A stretch of DNA of 64,000 bases from Archivesica marissinica (Eukaryota; Mollusca; Bivalvia; Venerida; Vesicomyidae). Positions 22,505 to 57,901 of the stretch are shown one piece after another. The first letter of the stretch is position 1. The number at the start of each line of letters is the position of its first letter. The stretch covers positions 22,661,518 through 22,725,517 of the forward strand of contig CM026391.1 in NCBI GenBank assembly GCA_014843695.1. The letters run 5' to 3'. A model generated the notes under the pieces. The model was not told where the DNA came from, searched no databases, and worked only from the letters and a program-made list of their open reading frames with translations. Made by a program: the position numbers and the translations under genes.

Positions 22505-22689
22505 TTAAAGTCATGTTGCCTATTTCAGTCTTTCCTCGCCTTTTTGTAATCTTCTTTCTGTGTATGGATAGCATACTATTACTATAGTACTATATGGGGT
22601 TATTATCATAAACATGTGTATTATTTGTATAGTATGCACATTATTGGTATAAGGTCATATGATTGCAACTTTCCATTAAAAAGCTTTTA

Positions 22690-22900
22690 AACTTTATTAT
22701 TTTACAACGATTGCAACACAAGCTTTAATAACTAATATTAATCACTCATGGGGTGGGGGGGGGTCCGGAGTGCCCAGAGAAAACCCACATGTCCGATCTG
22801 GCGACTACCGTACCATCTCACATACTTCCCGGTCCGAGGTTCGAACCCCGGTTGCAGTGGTGAGGAGCGAGCGCGCTAACCACTGCGCTAATCGGACAGC
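22690..22900 (-). repeat. SINE family B copy
   Basis: Reverse orientation: tail, ATTAATCACTC, a G-rich interruption GGGGTGGGGGGGGG, body CCCACATGTCCGATCTGGCG, and head with GCGCTAACCACTGCGCTAAT. Confidence 0.85.
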
Positions 22901-23370
22901 CTATATTTCCATTTCTGTAAATATATGGGGAAGATTTAGTCATGGGGTGGTCAGGGGATATGTTCTCCTTTATTGTGTCCTAGGTCCATCCCTGAGTGCA
23001 TTACATACATGATATTGCCCGAAACTGTGAATACAAGAATAAACACCACCCCTGGTTTCGTGGAAAGATTAGAACATGTCTGACTGATTTTTATTTGAAA
23101 ACACAATGGTTGGAAAACCAAGCTATGTAATCCTTATTGGACTATCCTAAGCGATACAGAATTCCTATATCCATGAAACCGGAACTAGCGTGTTGATTAT
23201 TGTATTGACTAGGCCCAGATATGTCGCTTACATACCAATTGAATTAACTGTTTGAAATCACACGTTTTAAGTCGAAATGAATCTGAAACCAGACATATAA
23301 ATATAGAGATATATAGCATGACATAGGGAGTGTAGAAATATAGTTTATTGTAAATACACAATCACGTATT
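22901..23370. other. Intergenic, nothing recognised
   Basis: Unique AT-rich sequence between a SINE and the 18-bp array. Confidence 0.4.
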
Positions 23371-23918
23371 AAGTGGAGCCTCCGTGGTGAGTTGATCCTC
23401 CGTGATGAGTGGAGCCTCCGTGATGAGTGAAGCCTCCGTGGTGAGTGGAGCCTCCGTGGTGAGTGGAGCTTCCGTGGTGAATGGAGCTTCCGTGGTGAGT
23501 GGATCCTCCGTGGTGAGTGGAGCCTTCGTGGTGAGTGGTGCCTTCGTGGTGAGTGGATCCTCCGTGGTGAGTGGAGCCTTCGTGGTGAGTGGATCCTCCG
23601 TGGTGAGTGGAGCCTTCGTGGTGAGTGGAGCTTCTGTGGTGAGTGGAGCTTCTGTGTTGAGTGGAGCCTTCGTGGTGAGTGGAGCCTTCGTGGTGAGTGG
23701 ATCCTCCGTGGTGAGTGGAGCTTCTGTGGTGAGTGGAGCTTCTGTGGTGAGTGGAGCTTCTGTGGTGAGTGGAGCCTCCGTGTTGAGTGGAGCCTTCGTG
23801 GTGAGTGGAGCCTTCGTGGTGAGTGGAGCTTCTGTGGTGAGTGGCGCTTCTGTGGTGAGTGGAGCTTCTGTGGTGAGTGGAGCCTTCGTGGTGAGTGGAG
23901 CCTTCGTGGTGAAATGGA
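23371..23918. repeat. 18-bp minisatellite, about 30 units
   Basis: The unit is GTGGTGAGTGGAGCCTCC, with CCT/CTT and CCG/TCG/TCT variants. It is open in several frames (VVSGAS one way, HSPRRL the other), so the ORFs here are artefacts. It lies about 0.5 kb upstream of the HSPA12 start. Confidence 0.95.
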
Positions 23919-23949
23919 TATGGTGTCCGCCTTGTGACAGGATGTGTAG

Positions 23950-24165
23950 TTCGAACCCCAGTTTAGATTATACAAATTTATTCTTAGCTCGATTGCGAAA
24001 CAAGTTATTACAGCTTATATTAATCACTCTCCAGACCTCATTCCTGATGGAATCCATCGCCACGACGGAGACAGAAGAGGCAACGTGGAAATTAAATGCC
24101 TTGCCTAATGGCACAATCGTAACGACTCCAGCGGGGCTCGAACACCAGTCCGTTCGCACCTAAGG
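23950..24165 (-). repeat. SINE family A copy
   Basis: Reverse orientation, full body, degraded head. It lies 290 bp upstream of the HSPA12 start codon, within the likely promoter region. Confidence 0.88.
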
Positions 24166-24437
24166 CGAACACATTACAACATCATATACACATTCTTACA
24201 TAATAGGTTATATATACAATAAATATACGTACATGATCACGTGATAAACAGTGGAGTTCTCAAACAAAACTGATGTCTTAAAATGAATATCGAAATTCGG
24301 ATTCATATTCCAAAGTGGTATGGATTTTAGATTATTATTCCGGTAAGAAGTTCTTTCTTCAATAGCTTGTTTGTAAAATATTTCGAGTTGATATAGTGTA
24401 TCACATATCAGTAATGCATTTACAGACACTGTGCCAT

Positions 24438-24452
24438 ATGAATACACTGTAA
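24438..24452 (+). promoter_or_regulatory. Candidate 4-codon upstream ORF before HSPA12 start
   Basis: ATG AAT ACA CTG TAA ends one base before the HSPA12 ATG at 24454. Whether it is transcribed depends on an unknown transcription start. If it is, reinitiation or leaky scanning would be needed for the main ORF. Confidence 0.3.
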
Positions 24453-24453
24453 A

Positions 24454-48093
<23,640 letters not shown>

Positions 48094-48456
48094 AACATAT
48101 GGTTGTCCAGTTACGTCTACGTTGTAGCATGACTTGTGTTATGTAATTTAGTCTTCCGACATTATGGACGGCCAGGTGATATGACGTTCATAAGCTATAA
48201 ATAGCTCATGTTTGTTATTCTGTTATGCGGCCATCCGACTATAAACTATATTGATTGTATTGATTATATGTATATTGAGGTTTTTTTTACATATTAATTG
48301 AAAATGATTTACGCAACCGATCGCAGCTTGTAGAGATATACTTTCACTTAAATATGGTGTTTATTACATTGACGCCTAAATGGATGTAGCTGTTCATGAA
48401 TTGTTTCGTCACCCATCGTCCATGATCTCTCGGTAATCGTTGTGTTTTATTATTTA
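48094..48456 (+). other. Presumed HSPA12-like 3' UTR
   Basis: AT-rich sequence follows the stop. No canonical AATAAA was found, so the polyadenylation site is undetermined. Confidence 0.4.
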
Positions 48457-48693
48457 TTATTGAATTTGATAGCGTTGTAGCGCTAGATAACGTTCAGGTT
48501 TAGAGTTTGTATAATACAAGTTGATTAACGCATCGAAGACATGCTTAACGTTCGATAGTACAACCATATCATTAGCGACGGTAGGGTAACCGCACCTCAA
48601 GTATCCAATCCTAAAAATATGTGGGTTACTTTCTACTTCGTTCACTATTTCGTTTATGAAAACGAGGTAGAGTAGTGAGAGGTCTATAAACAT
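48457..48693 (-). pseudogene. LINE RT fragment
   Basis: LLYLVFINEIVNEVE and PTVANDMVVLS resemble the RT catalytic region (LFLxYINDL and VADDMxLLS) of LINE elements. It is 78 codons long with no flanking ORF. Confidence 0.5.
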
Positions 48694-48714
48694 TAGTCAG
48701 CAAATAGTCTGTGA

Positions 48715-48897
48715 TATTACGCGCTCGCTTCTCACCAATGCAACCTGGATTCGATCCTCGGACCGCGAAGTATGTGAGATGATACCGCTGTCGGTTAGAC
48801 GGTTGTTTTTTCTCCGGGTCATGTTTCCTCCCACACGAATGACCATAGTAACGCTCTCATCTGCGCCAACGAGAGTGATTAATATAAGTTGTTAAAG
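48715..48897 (+). repeat. SINE family B copy, internally deleted
   Basis: Head piece CGCTCGCTTCTCACCAATGC with box-B-like GATTCGATCCTC, then the tail GAGAGTGATTAATATAAGTT. A family C SINE follows directly. Confidence 0.7.
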
Positions 48898-48904
48898 CGT
48901 GTGT

Positions 48905-49190
48905 GTGTGTTTTACGTTTATTTATCGTCGCTACCGGTTGCCCATATGAGCGACGCCTCCTGAAGAGATTAGTTATTTTAGATTTTGGAGGATAGTGCAT
49001 GATACAGACAGAGATCCATTCCAGGATCTCCTCTGGTTCTTTTACGTGCACGGTGTAAAGCACCGACACGAGACCTTGGTTTAACGTCCCATCTGAAAGA
49101 CTGTTAATTTTATTAGGGTCAGACGGGGGATCGAACCTGCGATCACTGGATTACCAGTCCAGCGTGTTACCACTGGGCAATAGATCCGTC
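48905..49190 (-). repeat. SINE family C copy, complete
   Basis: Tail GTTTTACGTTTATTTATCGT through to head GATTACCAGTCCAGCGTGTT. It ends about 100 bp upstream of the cysteine-rich peptide gene's start codon. Confidence 0.9.
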
Positions 49191-49217
49191 TTGTTTTACT
49201 ATCTTGTTTTGCTCATT

Positions 49218-49224
49218 TATATAT
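49218..49224 (+). promoter_or_regulatory. Candidate TATA box of the cysteine-rich peptide gene
   Basis: TATATAT lies 71 bases upstream of the ATG at 49295. This would place transcription start near 49250 and give a 5' UTR of about 45 bases. It rests on sequence alone. Confidence 0.35.
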
Positions 49225-49294
49225 CAACTATCTGGGTTATCTCAGGTGACTCACGATTGCAACTACAACGATAACAACAGTTCCTTTCTTTACG

Positions 49295-49352
49295 ATGTTT
49301 GGAAAATATGTCTGGTTGTATGCATTCATTATTGTAGGGCTGGTCACATCAA
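49295..49352 (+). CDS. Cysteine-rich peptide exon 1 (signal peptide)
   Basis: ATG in ACGATGTTTGG context; 19 codons with a hydrophobic core (WLYAFIIVGLV) and a small-residue end (TSS). The donor is GTAAGT, phase 1. Confidence 0.62.
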
Positions 49353-52300
49353 GTAAGTTGTTTAGTTAAGATACGTAGACTCTACTCGTTTAATGTGCAT
49401 TATCTGAAAATACAATCATTAATATATACACCATATATACATGTATTCATTAAATATAATAATGACGCGTTTTATATACATGGATAAACTGGGTAAAGTT
49501 TTCGAAAATAAGATATTTCCATAAATATCCTTTTTCATTCTGAATTTCCTTCAACTATTTTCATCATTTTAAGTTAATTTTTGTGAGATTATTTGCTCTA
49601 AATGTGTGTTTTCAGCATGCAGGTATAGCGCAAACGTTACAGTTGTCACATACGTCACACATAACGTCACATAGTTAACGTCATTTCTAACGCCATCCAC
49701 GCTGTGTAACTTTTTTCATATACCGCGTCATATAATCTAAATGAAATATTGTAACAACTGTCACTTCCTCTCTGTAGTTATACAATGTAGTTTGTTGGTC
49801 GCTGTCCAGTCAGTGATCAGTCCATACTGGATTCGGTGATTGTAGTGTCAATCGGGTACATGAAGAGATTAGTCTTTTTAGATGTTTGGAGGATAGTGCA
49901 ATGATACAGAGAGAGACCCATTCCAGAGTCTCCTCTGGTTCTTTTACGTGCACGGTGTAAAGCACCGAAACGAGGCCTCGGTTTAAAGTCCCATCTGAAA
50001 GACTGTTAATTTTATTAGGGTCAAACGTGGGATCGAACCTGCGATCCCTTGATTACCAGCCCAGCGTGTTACATGAGGCACACGATCGGTCAATATTTAT
50101 ATTACTAACGTGCCCAATTACGCATAGTTTTATTACATAGAATCGCGGGGTTGGGTTCTCAAAGTGTGCTATGTGGAGACACAGTCAATACGTTGCATAA
50201 TTGACCTTTTTACCTAATAATTTAATTTAACACTTTTATTTATAATCCGATTTAAACATTGGAATATTTGCTTTCACCGCAACACAAATTGGTGTTAATT
50301 TTATTCATGCTCGGTTGCGAAACATTGGTTTATTCGCTCTTTGAGACATTATTCCTGATGGAACCCGTTGTCATGGAGAGAGTGTATTTCCTATGGAAAC
50401 CACAACCGTGGTTCTATACTTCTGACGGAGCTCGAACTCACAACACTCGGTGACGAGGCAGATACCGTATCCATTGCACCACAGGGTTCCGGTGACGGAC
50501 ATATTTTAAATTGCACTCAGTGTTTATTTCACAGGTACCATTCCAGAAAGGGAATTAAATCGAGCCGTCCGTTCGTACACACAGTAAGTATACTATGACG
50601 TGTCGTGAGTTCCGGTATCTGATATTCGCTTTTCAGTTTCTCAAAACTCAGTTAAGCCAATTCGCGCCAGAATATCCCGGCTCGCCCACGTCAAGACTCG
50701 ATATTTTCCTTTGTTGCGTAGTCCGTTTGGTTGACCAGTGACGTCCTTGTCTCGTTGACCAGAACAAACGTTGACACATACATTTAGCTGACCGTCCGTA
50801 GCCGACCGTCCGTGTCCGTCTGTGATGCCCTATGCTGTGAGGCGCAATAACATTGTACTAAGTAACGTTGTATCATTGTCCAAGTAACGTCGCATCATTG
50901 TCCAAGTAACGTTGTATCAGTGTCCAAGTAACGTCGTATCATTGTCCAGGCAACGTTGAATCATTGTCCAAGTAACGTCGTAGCATTGCCCAAGTAACGT
51001 CGTATCATTGCCCAAGTCACGGCGTATCATTGTCCAAGTAACGTTGTATCATTGTCAAAGTAACGTCGTACCATTGTCCAAGTAACGTTGTATCATTGTC
51101 CAATTCACGTTGTATCATTGTCCAAGTAACGTTGTATCATTGTCCAAGTCACGTCGTATCATTGTCCAAGTAACGGCGTATCATTGTCCAAGTAACGTTG
51201 TATCGTTTGTCCAAGTCACGTCGTATCATTGTCCAAGTAACATCGTATCATTGTCCAAGTAACGTTGTATCGTTTGTCCAAGTCACGTCGTATCATTGTC
51301 CAAGTAACATCGTATCATTGTCCTAGTAACGTTGTATCGTTTGTCCAAGTAGCATCGTATCATTGTCCAAGTAACGTTGTATCATTGTCCAAGTAACATC
51401 GTATCATTGTCCACGTAATGTTGTATCATTGTCCAAGTCACGTCGCATCATTGTCCAAGTCACGTCGTATCATTGTCCAAGTAAAATCATATCAGTGTCC
51501 AAGTAACGTCGTATCATTGTCCAAGTAACGTTCTATCATTGTCCAAGTAACGTCGTATCATTGTCAAAGTAACGTCGTATCAGTGTCCAAGTAACGTCGT
51601 ATCATTGTCCAAGTAACGTTGTATCATTGTCCAAGTCACGTCGTATCATTGTCCAAGTAACGTCGTATCATTGTCCAAGCCACGTCGTATCATTGTCCAA
51701 GTCACGTCGTACCATTGTCCAAGTAACGTTGTATCATTGTCCAAGTGACGTCGTATCAGTGTCCAAGTAACGTCGTATCATTGTCCAAGTAACGTCGTAT
51801 CTTTGTCCAAGTAACGTTGTATCATTGTCCAAGTAACGTCGTATCAGTGTCCAAGTAACGTCGTATCATTGTCCAAGTAACGTTTTATCATTGTCCAAGT
51901 CACGTCGTATCATTGTCCATGTAACGTCGTATCATTGTCCAAGTACCGTCGTATCATTGTCCAAGTCACGTCGTATCATTGTCCAAGTAACGTTGTATCA
52001 TTGTCCAAGTAACGTTGTATCATTGTCCCAGTAACGTTGTATCATTGTCCAAGCAACGTCGTATCATTGTCCAAGTAACATCATATCATTTTCCAATTAA
52101 CGTTGTATCATTGTTCAAGTAATGTTATATACGTGTCCAAGTAACGTCGTATCATTGTCCAAGTAACGTTGTATCATTGTCCAAGTAACGTCGTATCATT
52201 GTCCAAGTAATATCGTAGCATTGTCCAAGTAACGTTGTTTCATTGTCCAAGTAATGTTATATCATTGTCCAAGTAACGTTGTATCATTGTCCAAGTAATG

Positions 52301-53022
52301 TTATATCACTGTCCATTGTATATCTTAAGCGTGATCGTACTTATCTTAGAACTAATAGGATTTTATTTCTCGTGATCACCGTAATATGTATTTCCACTTG
52401 TGGCATTATCGTACACTACTAAACACAATTCTTTTTTTTATGATTTCCAATGATTTTGGCTAATATAATATTTCTTATCAAATTTAATTAATTTTAGATG
52501 CCACGGTGGGGGGGGGGTGTCATTTCACAACAGTACACAAACGCACAACCACTTATGTTAGGGTAAAGTTAATTTCTGTTTGCTGTCAAAATTAAACAAA
52601 ACAAATTCTTTACTATATTTTACTCATGATTGTCCGAAAATATGGTAAAGTACAAAAATACCAAACTCGAGCAGTTATAGAGAAAATGTCATCTTCCACT
52701 GTTTAAGAATAGTGAAACAATAGCATTTTCTTTTGGTGAGAAAACTCAATCATTCATTGGAAAGCATAACAGCAATGATGATCGTTAATGGTGGTCTTTG
52801 GAGCTATGTGCCTTAGGTGGTTTGTAATTGGATGTGGTTTCATACACAGGTTAAACTGTACATAATTTGATAGTCGTTTCAATGATATGTGTAGGTCTTC
52901 GACAGGATGTTTGTGCTCCCGGATAAATTCTTACGCATGCGCGTGTTGTCATTCCGGCGGATGTCAATGTGATTATCCGTACCACCACTACTGTGTCACG
53001 TGCGGAAACAACGGAACATGTT
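49295..53022 (+). CDS. Small secreted cysteine-rich peptide precursor (three exons, 3' end missing)
   Basis: Exons 49295-49352, 50535-50583 and 52895-53022 join in consistent phase (1, 2, 1) into 78 codons. Residues 1-20 form a signal peptide (MFGKYVWLYAFIIVGLVTSS). A short polar segment with basic residues (TIPERELNRAVRSYT) may be a propeptide. Residues 41-78 contain ten cysteines at 41, 43, 51, 53, 54, 59, 61, 69, 72 and 78, with repeated C-x-C pairs. No known family was recognised. It could be a host-defence peptide, a venom-like or matrix peptide, or a metal-binding secreted protein. The last exon is in the gap or to its right. Confidence 0.6.
49353..49857. other. Intron 1 of the cysteine-rich gene, nothing recognised
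   Basis: AT-rich. The short CGTCACAT repeats near 49645-49690 are not organised enough to call. Confidence 0.4.
49858..50075 (-). repeat. SINE family C copy, tail truncated
   Basis: Begins at GAAGAGATTAGTC and contains the full middle and a head piece (GATTACCAGCCCAGCGTG). Confidence 0.88.
50270..50510 (-). repeat. SINE related to families A/B, diverged
   Basis: GCGAAACATTGGTTTATTCG, ATTATTCCTGATGGAACCCG and a reverse tRNA-like head (TGACGGAGCTCGAACTCAC, then CCATTGCACCACAGG). The head differs from family A. Confidence 0.6.
50535..50583 (+). CDS. Cysteine-rich peptide exon 2 (possible propeptide)
   Basis: 49 bases between TTTCACAG and GTAAGT; encodes TIPERELNRAVRSYT. Strong splice sites and phase agreement with both neighbours support it. 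Confidence 0.55.
50858..52315. repeat. 22-bp minisatellite, about 66 units (intron 2)
   Basis: The unit is GTAACGTCGTATCATTGTCC plus AA. CGTCG/CGTTG and GTAAC/GTCAC variants are interspersed. It precedes the cysteine-core exon by about 580 bp. Confidence 0.96.
52316..52894. other. End of intron 2, nothing recognised
   Basis: AT-rich with a G9 run near 52507; no feature supported. Confidence 0.4.
52895..53022 (+). CDS. Cysteine-rich peptide exon 3 (cysteine core)
   Basis: The acceptor is GTGTAG; an alternative acceptor 11 bases downstream would break the frame. It reads SSTGCLCSRINSYACACC, then HSGGCQCDYPYHHYCVTCG, then NNGTC. The donor is GTAAGT, leaving one base of the next codon. Confidence 0.6.
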
Positions 53023-53106
53023 GTAAGTCTCTATTAAATACATAGGGCATTTTATATACCAATCAAAGTAGTTGTTATTCCATATATATTGGTATTGTAC
53101 TCAGCT

Positions 53107-53415
<309 letters not shown>

Positions 53416-53575
53416 CAATTAGATATATAAAGCAATTTAGAATAAGTTTGCACATCCAATTAACTGGAATGTATATAGCTGTTAACATATAGTTTGCAAA
53501 GTTAGGTGATAATATATGGAAATTATTACTCCATATACTAATATTAAACAATAGCACAGTACCAACCTGTACAGA

Positions 53576-53815
53576 CGAATATATAGTCCAGTGGTAACAC
53601 GCTGGACTGGTAATCCAGGGATCGCAGGTTCGATCCCCCGTCTGACCCTAATAAAATTAACAGTCTTTCAGATGGGACGTTAAACCGAGGTCTCGTGTCG
53701 GTGCTTTACACCGTGCACGTAAAAGAACCAGAGGAGATTCTGGAATGGGTCTCTGTCTGTATCATGCACTATCCTCCAAAATCTAAATAACTAATCTCTT
53801 CAGGAGGTGTCGCTC
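53576..53815 (+). repeat. SINE family C copy in forward orientation
   Basis: The head folds as a tRNA: acceptor CAGACG with CGTCTG, box A TAGTCCAGTGGTAACACG, anticodon stem CTGGA/TCCAG presenting GGT (threonine-like), and box B GGTTCGATCCC. It is cut by the assembly gap at its tail. It is not a functional tRNA gene, since the body follows directly. Confidence 0.9.
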
Positions 53816-54815
53816 NNNNNNNNNNNNNNNNNNNNNNNNNNNNNNNNNNNNNNNNNNNNNNNNNNNNNNNNNNNNNNNNNNNNNNNNNNNNNNNNNNNNN
53901 NNNNNNNNNNNNNNNNNNNNNNNNNNNNNNNNNNNNNNNNNNNNNNNNNNNNNNNNNNNNNNNNNNNNNNNNNNNNNNNNNNNNNNNNNNNNNNNNNNNN
54001 NNNNNNNNNNNNNNNNNNNNNNNNNNNNNNNNNNNNNNNNNNNNNNNNNNNNNNNNNNNNNNNNNNNNNNNNNNNNNNNNNNNNNNNNNNNNNNNNNNNN
54101 NNNNNNNNNNNNNNNNNNNNNNNNNNNNNNNNNNNNNNNNNNNNNNNNNNNNNNNNNNNNNNNNNNNNNNNNNNNNNNNNNNNNNNNNNNNNNNNNNNNN
54201 NNNNNNNNNNNNNNNNNNNNNNNNNNNNNNNNNNNNNNNNNNNNNNNNNNNNNNNNNNNNNNNNNNNNNNNNNNNNNNNNNNNNNNNNNNNNNNNNNNNN
54301 NNNNNNNNNNNNNNNNNNNNNNNNNNNNNNNNNNNNNNNNNNNNNNNNNNNNNNNNNNNNNNNNNNNNNNNNNNNNNNNNNNNNNNNNNNNNNNNNNNNN
54401 NNNNNNNNNNNNNNNNNNNNNNNNNNNNNNNNNNNNNNNNNNNNNNNNNNNNNNNNNNNNNNNNNNNNNNNNNNNNNNNNNNNNNNNNNNNNNNNNNNNN
54501 NNNNNNNNNNNNNNNNNNNNNNNNNNNNNNNNNNNNNNNNNNNNNNNNNNNNNNNNNNNNNNNNNNNNNNNNNNNNNNNNNNNNNNNNNNNNNNNNNNNN
54601 NNNNNNNNNNNNNNNNNNNNNNNNNNNNNNNNNNNNNNNNNNNNNNNNNNNNNNNNNNNNNNNNNNNNNNNNNNNNNNNNNNNNNNNNNNNNNNNNNNNN
54701 NNNNNNNNNNNNNNNNNNNNNNNNNNNNNNNNNNNNNNNNNNNNNNNNNNNNNNNNNNNNNNNNNNNNNNNNNNNNNNNNNNNNNNNNNNNNNNNNNNNN
54801 NNNNNNNNNNNNNNN
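53816..54815. other. Assembly gap (1000 N)
   Basis: Exactly 1000 N, between a SINE and a degenerate array. Confidence 0.98.
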
Positions 54816-55970
54816 GTATATTATAGCAACCCTGTATATTACAGTAACCTTGTACATTATAGCAACCCTGTATAGCATAGCAACCCTGCATATCATATCA
54901 ACCCAGTATATTATAGCAACCCTGTATATTATAGCAACCCTGTATATTATAGCAGCAAGCATATATATTAACGGTAATTAGTGTTTATTAGGCAACCAAG
55001 TATAGTATTAGCAACCCTGTATGTATTTTAGCCTGTATATTATAGCAGCCTTGTAGCTTATATAGCAAGTATATATATTAGGTAATTAGTTATAGAGCAG
55101 CGCTGTATATTATAGCAATTAGTATATTTATAGCAACTTAGTATATTATAGGCAGCCATGTAGCCCTATATGAGAGCTGTATTATTATAGGTTTTAGCCT
55201 TGAGATATTATAGGTATTTTATTATAGCTGTATTATTAGGTAGTAGCCTTGAGAGCTGTATTATTAGGTATTATTAGTTTAGCTTTGTGAGCTGTATATT
55301 ATAGCCTGAGAGCTGTTTTATGTATTTGTAGTTTAGCCTTGAGAGCTGTATTATTAGCTGTATTATTAGGTAGTTTTAGCCTTGAGAGCTGTATTATTAG
55401 CTGTATTATTAGGTAGGTTTAGCCTTGAGAGCTGTATTATTAGCTGTATTATTAGGTAGTTTTAGCCTTGAGAGCTGTATTATTAGGTAGGTTTAGCCTT
55501 GAGAGCTGTTTTATTAGGTAGGTTTAGCCTTGAGAGCTGTATTATTAGCTGTATTATTAGGTAGTTTTAGCCTTGCGAGCTGTATTATTAGGTAGGTTTA
55601 GCCTTGAGAGCTGTATTATTAGGTAGGTTTAGCCTTGAGAGCTGTATTATTAGCTGTATTATTAGGTAGTTTTAGCCTTGAGAGCTGTATTATTAGGTAG
55701 GTTTAGCCTTGAGAGCTGTTTTATTAGGTAGGTTTAGCCTTGAGAGCTGTATTATTAGCTGTATTATTAGGTAGTTTTAGCCTTGCGAGCTGTATTATTA
55801 GGTAGGTTTAGCCTTGAGAGCTGTATTATTAGGTAGGTTTAGCCTTGAGAGCTGTATTATTAGCTGTATTATTAGGTAGTTTTAGCCTTGAGAGCTGTAT
55901 TATTAGGTAGGTTTAGCCTTGAGAGCTGTATTATTAGGTAGGTTTAGCCTTGAGAGCTGTATTATTAGGG
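54816..55970. repeat. Degenerate 18-bp array passing into a TTAGCCTTGAGAGCTGTATT array
   Basis: 54816-55060 has GTATATTATAGCAACCCT units. 55060-55330 is irregular. 55330-55970 repeats GTTTAGCCTTGAGAGCTG with TATTATTAGGTAG, in long blocks that themselves repeat (for example 55400-55640 and 55640-55880). Confidence 0.9.
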
Positions 55971-56031
55971 TTCATGATTTTTTGCGATTAGTTTTGCACT
56001 GTTAATCGTCGGAAGCATGAAAATAATGTTT

Positions 56032-57901
56032 CACGTGCATGCATGATTCAACATGTCCCCGTGCATGCATGATTCGACATGTCCCGTGCATGCATGATTC
56101 GGCATGTCCCGTGCGTGCATGATTCGACATGTCCCCGTGCGTGCACGATTCGACATGTCCCCGTGCGTGCATGATTCGACATGTCCCGTGCATGCATGAT
56201 TCGACATGTCCCCGTGCGTGCTCGATTCGACATGTCCCGTGCATGCATGATTCGACATGTCCTGTGCATGCATGATTCGACATGTCCCGTGCATGCATGA
56301 TTCGACATGTCCCGTGCATGAACGATTCGACATGTCCCGTGCGTGCATGATTCGACATGTCCCCGTGCGTGCTCGATTCGACATGTCCCGTGCATGAATG
56401 ATTCGACATGCCCCGTGCATGAATGATTCGACATGTCCCGTGCTTGCACGATTCGACATGTCCCGTGCGTGCATGATTCGACATGTCCCGTGCATGCATG
56501 ATTCGACATGTCCCCGTGCGTGCTCGATTCGACATGTCCCCGTGCGTGCATGATTCGAGATGTCCCCGTGCGTACTCGATTCGACATGTCCCGTGCATGC
56601 ATGATTCGACATGTCCCGTGCATGCATGATTCGACATGTCCCGAGTATGCATGATTCGACATGTCCCGTGCATGAACGATTCGACATGTCCCGTGCGTGC
56701 ACGATTCGACATGTCCCGTGCGTGCACGATTCGACATGTCCCGTACATGCATGATTCGACATGTCCCATGCATGCATGATTCGACATGTCCCCGTGCGTG
56801 CTCGATTCGACATGTCCCGTGCATGAATGATTCGACATGCCCCATGCATGAATGATTCGACATGTCCCGTGCTTGCACGATTCGACATGTCCCGTGCGTG
56901 CATGATTCGACATGTCCCGTGCGTGCACGATTCGACATGTCCCGTGCATGAATGATTCGACATGCCCTGTGCATGCATGATTCGACATGTCCCGTGCATG
57001 CATGATTCGACATGTCCCGTGCATGAACGATTCGACATGTCCCGTGCGTGCATGATTCGACATGTCCCCGTGCGTGCTCGATTCGACATGTCCCGTGCAT
57101 GAATGATTCGACATGCCCCGTGCATGAATGATTCGACATGTCCCGTGCTTGCACGATTCGACATGTCCCGTGCGTGCATGATTCGACATGTCCCGTGCAT
57201 GCATGATTCGACATGTCCCCGTGCGTGCTCGATTCGACATGTCCCCGTGCGTTCATGATTCGAGATGTCCCCGTGCGTACTCGATTCGACATGTCCCGTG
57301 CATGCATGATTCGACATGTCCCGTGCATGCATGATTCGACATGTCCCGAGTATGCATGATTCGACATGTCCCGTGCATGAACGATTCGACATGTCCCGTG
57401 CGTGCACGATTCGACATGTCCCGTGCGTGCACGATTCGACATGTCCCGTACATGCATGATTCGACATGTCCCATGCATGCATGATTCGACATGTCCCCGT
57501 GCGTGCTCGATTCGACATGTCCCGTGCATGAATGATTCGACATGCCCCATGCATGAATGATTCGACATGTCCCGTGCTTGCACGATTCGACATGTCCCGT
57601 GCGTGCATGATTCGACATGTCCCGTGCGTGCACGATTCGACATGTCCCGTGCATGAATGATTCGACATGCCCTGTGCATGAATGATTCGAAATGTCTCGT
57701 GCTTGCACGATTCGACATGTCTCGTGTTTGCACGATTCGACATGTCTCGTGCTTGCACGATTCGACATGTCCCGTGCGTGCACGATTTGACATGTCCCGT
57801 GCGTGCACGATTCGACATGTCCCGTGCGTGCACGATTCGACATGTCCCCGTGCGTGCACGATTCGACATGTCCCCGTGCGTGCACGATTCGACATGTCCC
57901 G
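56032..57901. repeat. 25/26-bp satellite with 705-bp higher-order repeat
   Basis: The unit is CATGATTCGACATGTCCCGT plus GCATG, about 74 copies, with CGTG, CTTG, CCCC and AACG variants. Rare variants CCGAGTATGC (56641, 57346) and CGAGATGTCC (56556, 57261) recur at exactly 705 bp. Confidence 0.96.

Noticed and set aside
24236..24245. CACGTG E-box and possible heat-shock elements upstream of HSPA12
   Set aside because: A single CACGTG is expected by chance at this scale, and no properly spaced GAA/TTC triplets were found.
49295..53022. Assignment of the cysteine-rich peptide to defensin, mytilin or conotoxin families
   Set aside because: The cysteine spacing does not match those families as I know them, so no family name is given.
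53576..53650. Genuine tRNA-Thr gene
   Set aside because: The cloverleaf can be drawn, but it is followed directly by the family C SINE body and has several homologous copies in the window.
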